Below, piece by piece: positions 41,817 through 48,266 of a DNA stretch of 51,892 nt. This DNA comes from Microbacterium sp. (GTDB lineage: Bacteria; Actinomycetota; Actinomycetes; Actinomycetales; Microbacteriaceae): positions 1 through 51,892 of the forward strand of contig NZTV01000046.1 in NCBI GenBank assembly GCA_002703245.1, written 5' to 3'. The translations under genes and the position numbers were made by a program. The notes under the pieces were generated by a model. The model was not told the origin of the DNA. It worked only from the letters and a program-made list of their open reading frames with translations, and searched no databases. The number at the start of each line of letters is the position of its first letter. Within the stretch, counting starts at the first letter, position 1.

Positions 41817-42557
41817 ATGGCACGTGTGCAGAACAAGGTCGCACTCATCAGCGGTGGCGCTCGCGGAATGGGGGCCTCGCACGCGAAGCTCCTCGTCGCG
41901 GAGGGCGCGAAGGTCGTGATCGCGGACATCCTCGACGAGGAGGGCACCGCTCTGGCCGAGGAGCTCGGCGACGCCGCGCGCTACGTGCACCTCGACGTGA
42001 CGAGCTTCGACCAGTGGCAGGCGGCGGTCCAGACCGCCGTCGACCAGTTCGGAGGCCTGGACGTCCTGGTCAACAACGCCGGCATCGCCAACTTCGGGTC
42101 GATCGAGGACTACTCCCTCGAGGACTGGGACAAGATCATCGCGATCAACCTCACCGGCGTGTTCTACGGCACCAAGGCGGTCATCGAGCCGATGAAGCAG
42201 CGCGGTAGCGGATCGATCATCAACATCTCCTCGACTGCGGGCCTGCAGGGCTACGAGGCATTGCCGGGGTACAACGCGGCGAAGTTCGGCGTCCGCGGAC
42301 TCTCCAAGAGCACCGCGCTCGATCTCGGCAAGTACAACATCCGGGTCAACTCGGTCCACCCCGGGGTCATCCGCACCCCGATGACGGAGTCGCTGGAGAC
42401 CCCACAGAACCACGTCGCGCTGCACCGCGTCGGCGAGCCGATCGAGCTGTCGAACATGATCCTGTTCCTCGCGTCGGACGAGTCGAGCTTCTCGACGGGT
42501 GCGGAGTTCGTCGCCGACGGTGGCGAGACCGCGGGGCTGTCGCACTACGAGTCCTGA
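41817..42557 (+). CDS. Short-chain dehydrogenase/reductase
   Basis: The 246-residue classical SDR has the NAD(P) motif LISGGARGMGASHAK, acidic residue in VVIADILDEE (suggesting NAD preference), NNAG, the serine in NISSTAG and the catalytic YNAAKFG (Tyr-X3-Lys). LGKYNIRVNSVHPGVIRTPM is also typical; the sequence is close to 3-alpha(20-beta)-hydroxysteroid or 3-oxoacyl reductase-like SDRs. The substrate is unknown. AAGAGAAAGG lies before the ATG. The 158-base gap shared with the divergent arsR fusion includes an imperfect dyad at 41727-41743 near a TAGATT -10 candidate. The TetR gene downstream may regulate it. Confidence 0.9.
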   Translation: MARVQNKVALISGGARGMGASHAKLLVAEGAKVVIADILDEEGTALAEELGDAARYVHLDVTSFDQWQAAVQTAVDQFGGLDVLVNNAGIANFGSIEDYSLEDWDKIIAINLTGVFYGTKAVIEPMKQRGSGSIINISSTAGLQGYEALPGYNAAKFGVRGLSKSTALDLGKYNIRVNSVHPGVIRTPMTESLETPQNHVALHRVGEPIELSNMILFLASDESSFSTGAEFVADGGETAGLSHYES

Positions 42558-42574
42558 ATCGTCCGGGGGTGGTG

Positions 42575-42598
42575 GGCGACGCGCAGGACGCCGTCGCC
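42575..42598 (+). terminator. Hairpin between the SDR and TetR genes
   Basis: GGCGACG and CGTCGCC form a 7-base stem, flanked by partly complementary GGGGGTGGT and GCCATCCCC that could lengthen it. It starts 18 bases past the SDR stop. No U-tract is present. TAACCT at 42620-42625 further on is a likely -10 for the TetR gene. Confidence 0.4.
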
Positions 42599-42666
42599 GC
42601 CATCCCCACCGTGGACGGATAACCTGATGCGACGCGCACCGCGCGGCGTCCGAAAGCGGAGGGATC

Positions 42667-43293
42667 ATGCACGACGACCCCCGATTCGTCCGCAGCCGCG
42701 AGTCGTTGAGAAGCACGCTCCACCGTCTCGTCCTCACCACCCCCCTGGCCGACATCTCCGTCTCCCTCCTGTGTCGAGAGGCGGGGGTGCACCGCACGAC
42801 CTTCTACCGTCACGCACGAAGCGTGCGCGATCTCGCCATCGCCGAGTTCGTGGCCGACATCCAGAAGCTCACGACCGTTCCCGTGGAACCTTCGACGGAG
42901 GCCTTGCGCGACGTCGCACGACGATACGAGCACTCTCTGCAACAGGTGCTCGAACTGGTCGCCGGCGAGCGCGCGGTGTACCGCGCCCTCTTCGGCTCGT
43001 ACGCGCACGATTCGTTCCCGGCGGCACTGGTCACCGTCATGCGACCGCAGGCGCTGAAGGCCGTCCATGTATTCCGCACACAGGGTGTGCCGGGGGCGCC
43101 GTCCACCGACCATGAATGCGAGGAGGCCGCCGCCTTCATCGCGGGCGCCTTCGTCGGCGTCATCGACACGTGGGTGACCTCGGGCGAGACCGACGCGACC
43201 GCCGCGGCGCGGCGCATCACCCACCTGATGCCCGGATGGTGGCCGCACCCGGACACGAGCGCACCGGGGCCGGGCGGCGAGACTCCCGTCTGA
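42667..43293 (+). CDS. TetR/AcrR-family regulator
   Basis: The 208-residue protein has an N-terminal helix-turn-helix (about residues 10-55) with ISVSLLCREAGVHRTTFYRH, typical of TetR proteins, and a C-terminal ligand-binding helical domain that resembles the TetR_C region of AcrR-like proteins. The ligand is unknown. AGCGGAGGGATC precedes the ATG. Its closeness to the upstream SDR gene suggests that it controls that gene or itself. No operator could be assigned by eye. Confidence 0.87.
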   Translation: MHDDPRFVRSRESLRSTLHRLVLTTPLADISVSLLCREAGVHRTTFYRHARSVRDLAIAEFVADIQKLTTVPVEPSTEALRDVARRYEHSLQQVLELVAGERAVYRALFGSYAHDSFPAALVTVMRPQALKAVHVFRTQGVPGAPSTDHECEEAAAFIAGAFVGVIDTWVTSGETDATAAARRITHLMPGWWPHPDTSAPGPGGETPV

Positions 43294-43342
43294 GCCGGCC
43301 CGCGCCCCCGCGAGCCCCGCGGCGCACGCCGGTGGTGAGCCC

Positions 43343-43348
43343 TAACCT
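43343..43348 (+). promoter_or_regulatory. Candidate -10 box for the GNAT gene
   Basis: TAACCT lies 6 bases before the GTG start, with GGGGCG between them, another probable leaderless start. Confidence 0.45.
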
Positions 43349-43354
43349 GGGGCG

Positions 43355-43861
43355 GTGACCCCGCATGATCTCCCCCACGGCGCCGTCCTGCGCCCCGCCC
43401 GCCCCGGCGACGAGCCGGGCCTGCTCGAGTGCATCCATCGGCTCGCGGTCTACGAACGCGAGCCGGACGCGGTCGAGAACACCATCGAGCGGATCTCCGC
43501 GACCTTCTTCGGCCCCGATCCGAAGGCCTTCGCGCATGTCGTCGAGCGGGACGGCGCGATCGTCGGCATCGCGGTGTGGTTCCTCACCTACTCGACCTGG
43601 ACGGGCACGCACGGCATCTGCCTGGAGGACCTGTTCGTCGCGGAGAGCGAGCGCGGTCGCGGGTTCGGCAAAGCCCTCATCGCCTCCCTCGCCCACGAGT
43701 GTGCGATCCGGGGGTACGCGCGCCTGGAATGGACCGTGCTGGATTGGAACACACCCTCCATCGCCTTCTACCGGTCGCTCGGCGCGACGCCGATGGAGGG
43801 GTGGACCACGCAGCGACTGACCGGCGAACCGCTCGCCGCCCTCGGCGCCGGCCTGGACTGA
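43355..43861 (+). CDS. GNAT-family N-acetyltransferase
   Basis: The 168-residue acetyltransferase has the acetyl-CoA binding motif SERGRGFGKALIASL and C-terminal LEWTVLDWNTPSIAFYRSLGA, characteristic of polyamine/spermidine-type (SSAT-like) GNATs. FLTYSTWTGTHGICLEDLFV is also a conserved-looking segment in this group. The acceptor, possibly a diamine or related amine, is inferred from similarity alone. It starts with GTG, 6 bases after TAACCT. It converges on the rpmJ paralogue with 26 bases between stops. Confidence 0.87.
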   Translation: MTPHDLPHGAVLRPARPGDEPGLLECIHRLAVYEREPDAVENTIERISATFFGPDPKAFAHVVERDGAIVGIAVWFLTYSTWTGTHGICLEDLFVAESERGRGFGKALIASLAHECAIRGYARLEWTVLDWNTPSIAFYRSLGATPMEGWTTQRLTGEPLAALGAGLD

Positions 43862-43887
43862 CGCACCGACGCCGTCGCACGTCGGGG

Positions 43888-44010
43888 TCAACCCTGGCGG
43901 CCTTTGAAGCGGGGATTGAGTTTGTTGATGACGTAGACGCGACCGCGGCGACGGACGACCTGTGCCCCCGGCTGATTCTTGAGTGACTTGATCGATGCGC
44001 GGACCTTCAC
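43888..44010 (-). CDS. rpmJ2: Zinc-independent ribosomal protein L36 paralogue
   Basis: The 40-residue protein reads [20 protein letters not shown] then [19 protein letters not shown]. It lacks all four zinc-ligand positions of standard L36 and matches the cysteine-free (YkgO/L36B) form that replaces the zinc form on ribosomes under zinc starvation. The GTG start lies 6 bases after TAAGGT (44017-44022), so the message is probably leaderless. The Zur-like palindrome (44024-44040) sits immediately upstream, consistent with zinc-dependent repression. Confidence 0.92.
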   Translation of the reverse strand: MKVRASIKSLKNQPGAQVVRRRGRVYVINKLNPRFKGRQG

Positions 44011-44023
44011 GCGAACACCTTAC

Positions 44024-44040
44024 TTGAGAATGATTTTCAA
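44024..44040. promoter_or_regulatory. Zur-box-like palindrome in a divergent promoter
   Basis: TTGAGAATGATTTTCAA is near-perfectly symmetric and differs at one base from the TGAAAATGATTTTCA Zur consensus core. To the left it abuts the rpmJ2 -10 box (44017-44022). To the right it overlaps the -35 TTGAGA (44024-44029) of the plus-strand promoter, whose -10 is TATGCT (44048-44053, spacing 18). A bound Zur dimer would cover both promoters. Confidence 0.85.
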
Positions 44041-44087
44041 TTCAGCTTATGCTTCAAGGGTTTCCCGCGCAATCGAGAGCGAGCGCC

Positions 44088-45083
44088 ATGCATCGAAGGA
44101 CCATCCTCACCGTCGGACTGTGCACCCCGGAACGCCGCCGCTACGCCGGCGAGATCTCCGCCGCGCTCGGACAACCGGTCGTGACGGCGAGCGCCGCCCC
44201 GCCCCGCCTGCGGGACCGACTCCTGCTCAGCGCCCTGGAGGCGGCCCGGAACGCCGGTGATGCGATCGTCGTCGACACCCCACCCGGCGTCGACCTCCCC
44301 GCCCTGCTCGACGCCGGCGACGGTGAGGTCGTGTGCGTCGTCGACGCCCGCCACATGCTCGACGATCTGCAGGGCAGCGCGCCGCTCGCGCCGCGCGAGC
44401 ACGCCCGGGACGACCGCGGGGACATCGGGGCACGGGCCCGCCACGCCGCGCACCTGATCGAGAGCGCGTCCGGTGTGGTGATCGTGGACTGGGAGGACAC
44501 GCCGACCGAGGACCTGTCGATGATGATGGCCATCGTCTCCCACCTGAACCCGGGGTGCCGCATCCGCCTCTCCCGCAACGCGGTCGAGGATCTGCGGGCC
44601 CTCGCGGCGGGTACGACGGCTCCGCCGTGGCGGGAGCGTGCGGGATGGGTCCATGCGCTCAACGGCGAGCACGCGCCGTTCATGCGCGACCCGCGCGTGA
44701 GCACTCTCCGCTACGAGCAGCTCCGCCCGTTCCAGCCCGCCCGCTTGATGCACGCGCTGGATCGGATCGACGCGGGCGTCTGCGGAACGGTCGTGAGGTC
44801 GGTCGGGTTCTGCCGCCTCGCGACACGCCCGGGTGTCCTGGCCCGCTGGGAGCAGGCCGGCTCGGCGATGTGGCTCGACCCGCTCGATGACGACGAAGGC
44901 TGGCGGGCGACCGTCCAGGAGATCGCCCTGACAGGGATCGACCTCGATGCCGCCGACCTGACGCGGCGGCTCGACGCCGCCGCACTCACCGATGCGGAGC
45001 TCGCCGCCGGCCCCGAGTCCTGGCTTCGAGGTGCGGATCCCCTGCCACCGTGGCCGGCGACGATCGACGAACCGGGCGCCTGA
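44088..45083 (+). CDS. CobW/COG0523-like protein lacking GTPase motifs
   Basis: This 331-residue protein follows the COG0523 zinc-chaperone plan but looks catalytically dead. The N-terminus TILTVGLCTPERRRY stands where GXXGXGKT should be, the CXCC site is SAAPP before RLRDRLLLSALE, and the NKXD region reads VVIVDWEDTPTEDLS. The Walker-B-like AIVVDTPPGVDLPALL and VCVVDARHMLDDL are recognisable. The C-terminal CobW_C domain is intact (STLRYEQLRPFQPARL, VVRSVGFCRLATRPG, WEQAGSAMWLDP). The Zur-like box and divergent zinc-free L36 imply expression in zinc deficiency. ATG 44088 was chosen because it follows GAGAGCGAG and the promoter; ATG 44049 lies inside the -10 box. Confidence 0.8.
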   Translation: MHRRTILTVGLCTPERRRYAGEISAALGQPVVTASAAPPRLRDRLLLSALEAARNAGDAIVVDTPPGVDLPALLDAGDGEVVCVVDARHMLDDLQGSAPLAPREHARDDRGDIGARARHAAHLIESASGVVIVDWEDTPTEDLSMMMAIVSHLNPGCRIRLSRNAVEDLRALAAGTTAPPWRERAGWVHALNGEHAPFMRDPRVSTLRYEQLRPFQPARLMHALDRIDAGVCGTVVRSVGFCRLATRPGVLARWEQAGSAMWLDPLDDDEGWRATVQEIALTGIDLDAADLTRRLDAAALTDAELAAGPESWLRGADPLPPWPATIDEPGA

Positions 45084-45096
45084 GGCGCCGCCTACT

Positions 45097-45113
45097 GCGG
45101 GCGATCAGCCCGC
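45097..45113. terminator. Hairpin between the COG0523-like and arsenate reductase genes
   Basis: GCGGGC and GCCCGC form a 6-base stem with a GATCA loop at the boundary of two converging genes. Just before it, GGCGCC-TGA-GGCGCC forms another small palindrome around the stop codon of the COG0523-like gene. The pair could terminate both transcripts. Confidence 0.4.
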
Positions 45114-45761
45114 GTGCTGCGGCGAGATCTCGCTGAGCAACTCCTCGACATGGACCCGGATCTGGTCACGCACGACGCGGACGCCGTCCAGATCGAGTTC
45201 CGCCGGGTCATCCAGGTGCCAGTCGAGGTATCGCTTCCCCGGGTACACCGGGCAGGCGTCACCGCATCCCATGGTCACCACCGCGTCGGCCGCGCGGACG
45301 ACGTCGTCGGTCAGGGGCTTGGGGAACTCCTCCCCCACCTCGATGCCGATCTCGCCGAGCACCGTCACCACCGACGGGAGGATTCCGATCCCCGACGGAC
45401 TCGATCCCGCCGAGCGGACGTGCACCCGGCCACCGGAGATGTGCCGTGTGAGCGCGGCGGCCATCTGGGACCGTCCGGAGTTCTGCACGCAGACATAGAG
45501 CACCTCGGGCACACGCTTGGCGACGACGCCCTTGGACTGAGCCAGCGCCGTGAGGCGATCGTGCGCGAATTTCTCCGCGAGGGAGGGAAGGTGCGTCTTG
45601 ATCGACGCGGTGCGCCCCAGCGCCGCATACGACTCGAACACGACCCGCTCGACGGTCTCGGCGTTCACCATCCCGTCGAACTGCTGTGCGAGTCGTTCGG
45701 CTGCGCGGTGGAGCACGGCATCGGCGGACAGCAGCGCGCCCTGGCCGCGCGTCTCGGTCAC
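45105..45761 (-). CDS. arsC: Arsenate reductase with N-terminal three-helix domain
   Basis: The 218-residue protein has an N-terminal helical segment (about 12-78) of the kind annotated as a three-helix-bundle dimerisation domain in actinobacterial arsenate reductases, then a low-molecular-weight phosphatase fold. The active-site loop is VCVQNSGRSQM (Cys91, Arg97), with Cys166/Cys170 in MGCGDACP. It reduces arsenate using either thioredoxin or mycothiol/mycoredoxin; the family does not settle which. The GTG start overlaps the upstream arsC stop (GTGA). Confidence 0.88.
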   Translation of the reverse strand: MTETRGQGALLSADAVLHRAAERLAQQFDGMVNAETVERVVFESYAALGRTASIKTHLPSLAEKFAHDRLTALAQSKGVVAKRVPEVLYVCVQNSGRSQMAAALTRHISGGRVHVRSAGSSPSGIGILPSVVTVLGEIGIEVGEEFPKPLTDDVVRAADAVVTMGCGDACPVYPGKRYLDWHLDDPAELDLDGVRVVRDQIRVHVEELLSEISPQHAG

Positions 45762-46174
45762 GCCGCACCTTCTTCGGATCCGACCAGGTCGGCCACGAGG
45801 GCCTCCACTCGGCCGCGGATCTCGTCGCGGATGGGACGGACCGACTCGATGCCCTGACCGGCCGGGTCTTCGAGTTCCCAGTCCTCGTAGCGCTTGCCGG
45901 GGAAGATCGGGCACGCGTCACCGCAACCCATCGTGATGACCACGTCGGACTCCTTGACCGCATCGACGGTCAGCACCTTCGGGGTGTTCTCCGCGATGTC
46001 GATGCCCTCCTCGGCCATCGCCTCGACGGCCACGGGGTTGATCTCATCCTTGGGGGCCGAGCCGGCCGAGAGCACCTCGATGCGACCGGCGCCGAGCTCG
46101 CGCAGGTAGCCGGCGGCCATCTGCGATCGACCGGCGTTGTGGACACAGACGAACAGGACGGTCGGCTTGGTCAT
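45758..46174 (-). CDS. arsC: Arsenate reductase, compact form
   Basis: The 138-residue enzyme is a single low-molecular-weight-phosphatase domain: VLFVCVHNAGRSQMAAG (Cys10, Arg16), the downstream MGCGDACP pair (Cys84, Cys88) and FPGKRYEDWELEDP. This is the small arsenate reductase type of actinobacteria. GAGGAG lies 6 bases before the ATG at 46174; an earlier in-frame ATG at 46219 falls within the operator and was rejected. It is first in a two-gene operon under the ATAGA-N6-TCTAT palindrome. Confidence 0.92.
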   Translation of the reverse strand: MTKPTVLFVCVHNAGRSQMAAGYLRELGAGRIEVLSAGSAPKDEINPVAVEAMAEEGIDIAENTPKVLTVDAVKESDVVITMGCGDACPIFPGKRYEDWELEDPAGQGIESVRPIRDEIRGRVEALVADLVGSEEGAA

Positions 46175-46216
46175 GGATGGCTCCTCAAGGTGTGGTGTCG
46201 AACCTGATGACAAAAG

Positions 46217-46234
46217 CATAGACCATCATCTATG
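46217..46234. promoter_or_regulatory. Operator of the arsC-arsC operon
   Basis: CATAGA-CCATCA-TCTATG is a perfect palindrome whose ATAGA-N6-TCTAT core is identical in half-sites and spacing to the site at 41657-41672. A minus-strand TATGCT -10 candidate overlaps its left arm. It lies 43 bases before the arsC start, so the ArsR-ArsC fusion protein probably controls this operon too. Confidence 0.65.
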
Positions 46235-46263
46235 GTTTTCGCCGCCCGGGTTCCGCCTCCTGG

Positions 46264-46269
46264 TAGCGT
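46264..46269 (+). promoter_or_regulatory. Candidate -10 box for the lipoprotein gene
   Basis: TAGCGT lies 8 bases before the ATG, with no ribosome-binding site. This probable leaderless promoter is divergent from the arsC operon. Confidence 0.45.
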
Positions 46270-46277
46270 CGACCCGC

Positions 46278-46706
46278 ATGGGATCCCGCTCAGGTCGCAT
46301 TGCCGCCGCCACGCTCGCCGCGACACTCCTGTCCGGGTGTGCCGCGTCCACCGACGCGCCCGTCACACCGCCGGCGAACGCGTCCGACGCCGACGCGTCA
46401 CAGCGATTCCCCGACGTCCTCGAGGCGAGCCTCACCCGCGACGGCGAGGCGTACACGATCACCGTGACGATGTCCTCGCCCTACGACACGCCCCAGCGGT
46501 ACGCCGACGGATGGCGGGTCGTCACGACCGACGGAACGGTCCTCGCCGAACACACGCTGACCCACGATCACGCCGACGAGCAGCCGTTCACACGGAGCCG
46601 CGGGCCGTTCGTCATCCCGCCGGATGCCGACGAGGTCATCATCGAGGGCAAAGACAGCACACACGGGTACGGCGGCCAGACGATCACCGTGACCGTCGAC
46701 CGGTGA
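46278..46706 (+). CDS. Small secreted lipoprotein of unknown function
   Basis: The 142-residue protein has a signal peptide with basic start (GSRSGR), a hydrophobic run, and the lipobox LLSGC (Cys22). A Thr/Ala/Asp-rich linker follows. The mature domain (about 45-140) contains SPYDTPQRYADGWRV, HTLTHDHADEQPFTRS and VIIEGKDSTHGYGG, probably a beta-rich fold. The His/Asp pairs in HDHADE could bind a metal, but that is speculation. It is seen in this group of actinobacteria as a hypothetical; no function is offered. Confidence 0.8.
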   Translation: MGSRSGRIAAATLAATLLSGCAASTDAPVTPPANASDADASQRFPDVLEASLTRDGEAYTITVTMSSPYDTPQRYADGWRVVTTDGTVLAEHTLTHDHADEQPFTRSRGPFVIPPDADEVIIEGKDSTHGYGGQTITVTVDR

Positions 46707-46722
46707 GTCACACCGTCGCGCC

Positions 46723-47034
46723 TCACACCCTCCGTACGCGCTCCCGGTAGTCGCGGACGTTGTGCCCTTGCACCAGACTGCGTTGCGTCCCGCGCACGCT
46801 GTCGACCTTCACATCACTGCCGGTCACCGGCTGCGACTCGATCCGGGTCTCCTTCTCGAAGCTGTGCGACTTGTCCGTGTTGCGGTAGTAGCGGTAGAGC
46901 ACCCCGTACAGCGCACCACCGACCAGCGGGCCGAACAGCAGCATCCATACTTCGCCGCCACCGGAGTCGGATGAACCCTGCGCGATCGGGGCGGTGTACA
47001 CGAGATCGAGCGCCGCGCTGAACAAGCCGATCAT
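46723..47034 (-). CDS. Small membrane protein of the SPFH/zinc-ribbon operon
   Basis: This 103-residue protein has a hydrophobic N-terminus, a main helix VWMLLFGPLVGGALYGVLY (about residues 32-50), and a basic cytoplasmic tail with RYYRNTDKSHSFEKETRIES. The tail includes several Arg-Asp repeats. It begins with ATGA overlap to the zinc-ribbon gene and is the last gene of the operon, so it is likely a complex partner or anchor. It has no recognised domain; YdjH-like function is only a contextual guess. Confidence 0.75.
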   Translation of the reverse strand: MIGLFSAALDLVYTAPIAQGSSDSGGGEVWMLLFGPLVGGALYGVLYRYYRNTDKSHSFEKETRIESQPVTGSDVKVDSVRGTQRSLVQGHNVRDYRERVRRV

Positions 47035-48266
47035 GCGCCGACCACCAGGTAGGCGACCGCGAGCGCTTCGAAGACCGTTCCGACGGTCAACGCCGCAAGG
47101 AGCAGGCGCCCGTGCGAGACAGGGATACTCCCCATGGTCTCGCCGGTACGACCGTTCACGGCGATGTAGTGGACCATGCCCTTGCCCCCGACCTCGTGAT
47201 AGTAGGAATAGAGCCACACCGGCAGATACATCGCCACCCATTTGGTCCCGTGGACGTCGACCCGCTCCTTCTCCCACCGGACCCCGCGGCCGTAGGAGCG
47301 CACCGAGTCGGCGACTTCCGAACGACCGATCGAGAGCAGCTGGTCCTCCAGGGCCGGTTGCAACTCGGCGACGTCCTGGTCCCGCTTCTCGGACGTGACA
47401 CCATTGAGGTAGCTCGCGTTCCAGCGCACCGCGTTCTCCGTGTCGAACGGGAGGATCGCGTTGATGACGTTGTTGGTGTTCACCGCGGTATCCAGATGCG
47501 CACGCCGACCCGAGGACTCGAGCGTGAGATCGTCGACGGTGAAATCCACGTGGCGATGCACGTTGTAGATGTCGGCGTCGTAGTAGGTCTTCTTGTCGTT
47601 CCCCGAACCGCGCGTGTACTTCTTCGTCTCGATCTCACCGACGCCCCACACGTCGGCGCTCACGTTGCCGTCGACGACCATGTAGGGCATATACACCGGC
47701 ACGACGTTCTCCGGGGAGAATTCGCGCACGAACCCCCGGTGGGCGAACATCCGCCGCTTGCCGGCGAACTCCTTGACCTTCGCCACCGCGTCCTCGTGGG
47801 AGACGCGGAAGGGAAGGACGGCATCGGGGACCGCGCCGTTCGGGATCTGCTCGTTGACGGTCAGCACATGGCGACACCAGTGGCAGCGAGCTGCCATCTG
47901 CTGGTCTGTGTTGATGACCACTTCGGCGCCGCACCCGGCACACTTCATGGTGAGGACGGCATCGACGGCATCATCGATGTCCGCCGCGCCGGAGCCGACG
48001 GTCGTCCCCTGCAACTGCGTCAGATCCTCCGCGGAGGAGGCTTCCTCCAGAAGCGACTCCGACCACTCGTGCCGACAGAACAGGCAGATCAGCGTGCCGG
48101 CCGACGCCCGCAGACTGATATCGGTCGCCCCGCACCGAGGGCACCGGTTCACCCCGTCGGAGAGATCCTCGTTCTGCGTGTGGACCACCTCCGGACCCGA
48201 CGACGGGGGCGAGGAAGGACCCTCCGGCGGCACGGAATTCGACACGGCGCGCTCCCCGTCGGTCAC
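47031..48266 (-). CDS. Membrane protein with two TFIIB-type zinc ribbons (YdjG-like)
   Basis: The 411-residue protein opens with a disordered tail, then zinc ribbon 1 (Cys42, Cys45, Cys61, Cys64) and ribbon 2 (Cys109, Cys112, Cys128, Cys131). A large soluble domain follows (about 140-385, with FVREFSPENVVPVYMPYMVVDG and WVAMYLPVWLYSYYH), and a final membrane helix at the C-terminus. This architecture resembles Bacillus YdjG, which with YdjH and SPFH protein YdjI anchors PspA. No pspA lies in this window. The GTG start overlaps the SPFH gene's stop (GTGA). Confidence 0.8.
   Translation of the reverse strand: MTDGERAVSNSVPPEGPSSPPSSGPEVVHTQNEDLSDGVNRCPRCGATDISLRASAGTLICLFCRHEWSESLLEEASSAEDLTQLQGTTVGSGAADIDDAVDAVLTMKCAGCGAEVVINTDQQMAARCHWCRHVLTVNEQIPNGAVPDAVLPFRVSHEDAVAKVKEFAGKRRMFAHRGFVREFSPENVVPVYMPYMVVDGNVSADVWGVGEIETKKYTRGSGNDKKTYYDADIYNVHRHVDFTVDDLTLESSGRRAHLDTAVNTNNVINAILPFDTENAVRWNASYLNGVTSEKRDQDVAELQPALEDQLLSIGRSEVADSVRSYGRGVRWEKERVDVHGTKWVAMYLPVWLYSYYHEVGGKGMVHYIAVNGRTGETMGSIPVSHGRLLLAALTVGTVFEALAVAYLVVGA

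Noticed and set aside
44049..44087. Upstream ATG for the COG0523-like gene
   Set aside because: It falls within the TATGCT -10 box and has no ribosome-binding site; ATG 44088 follows GAGAGCGAG.
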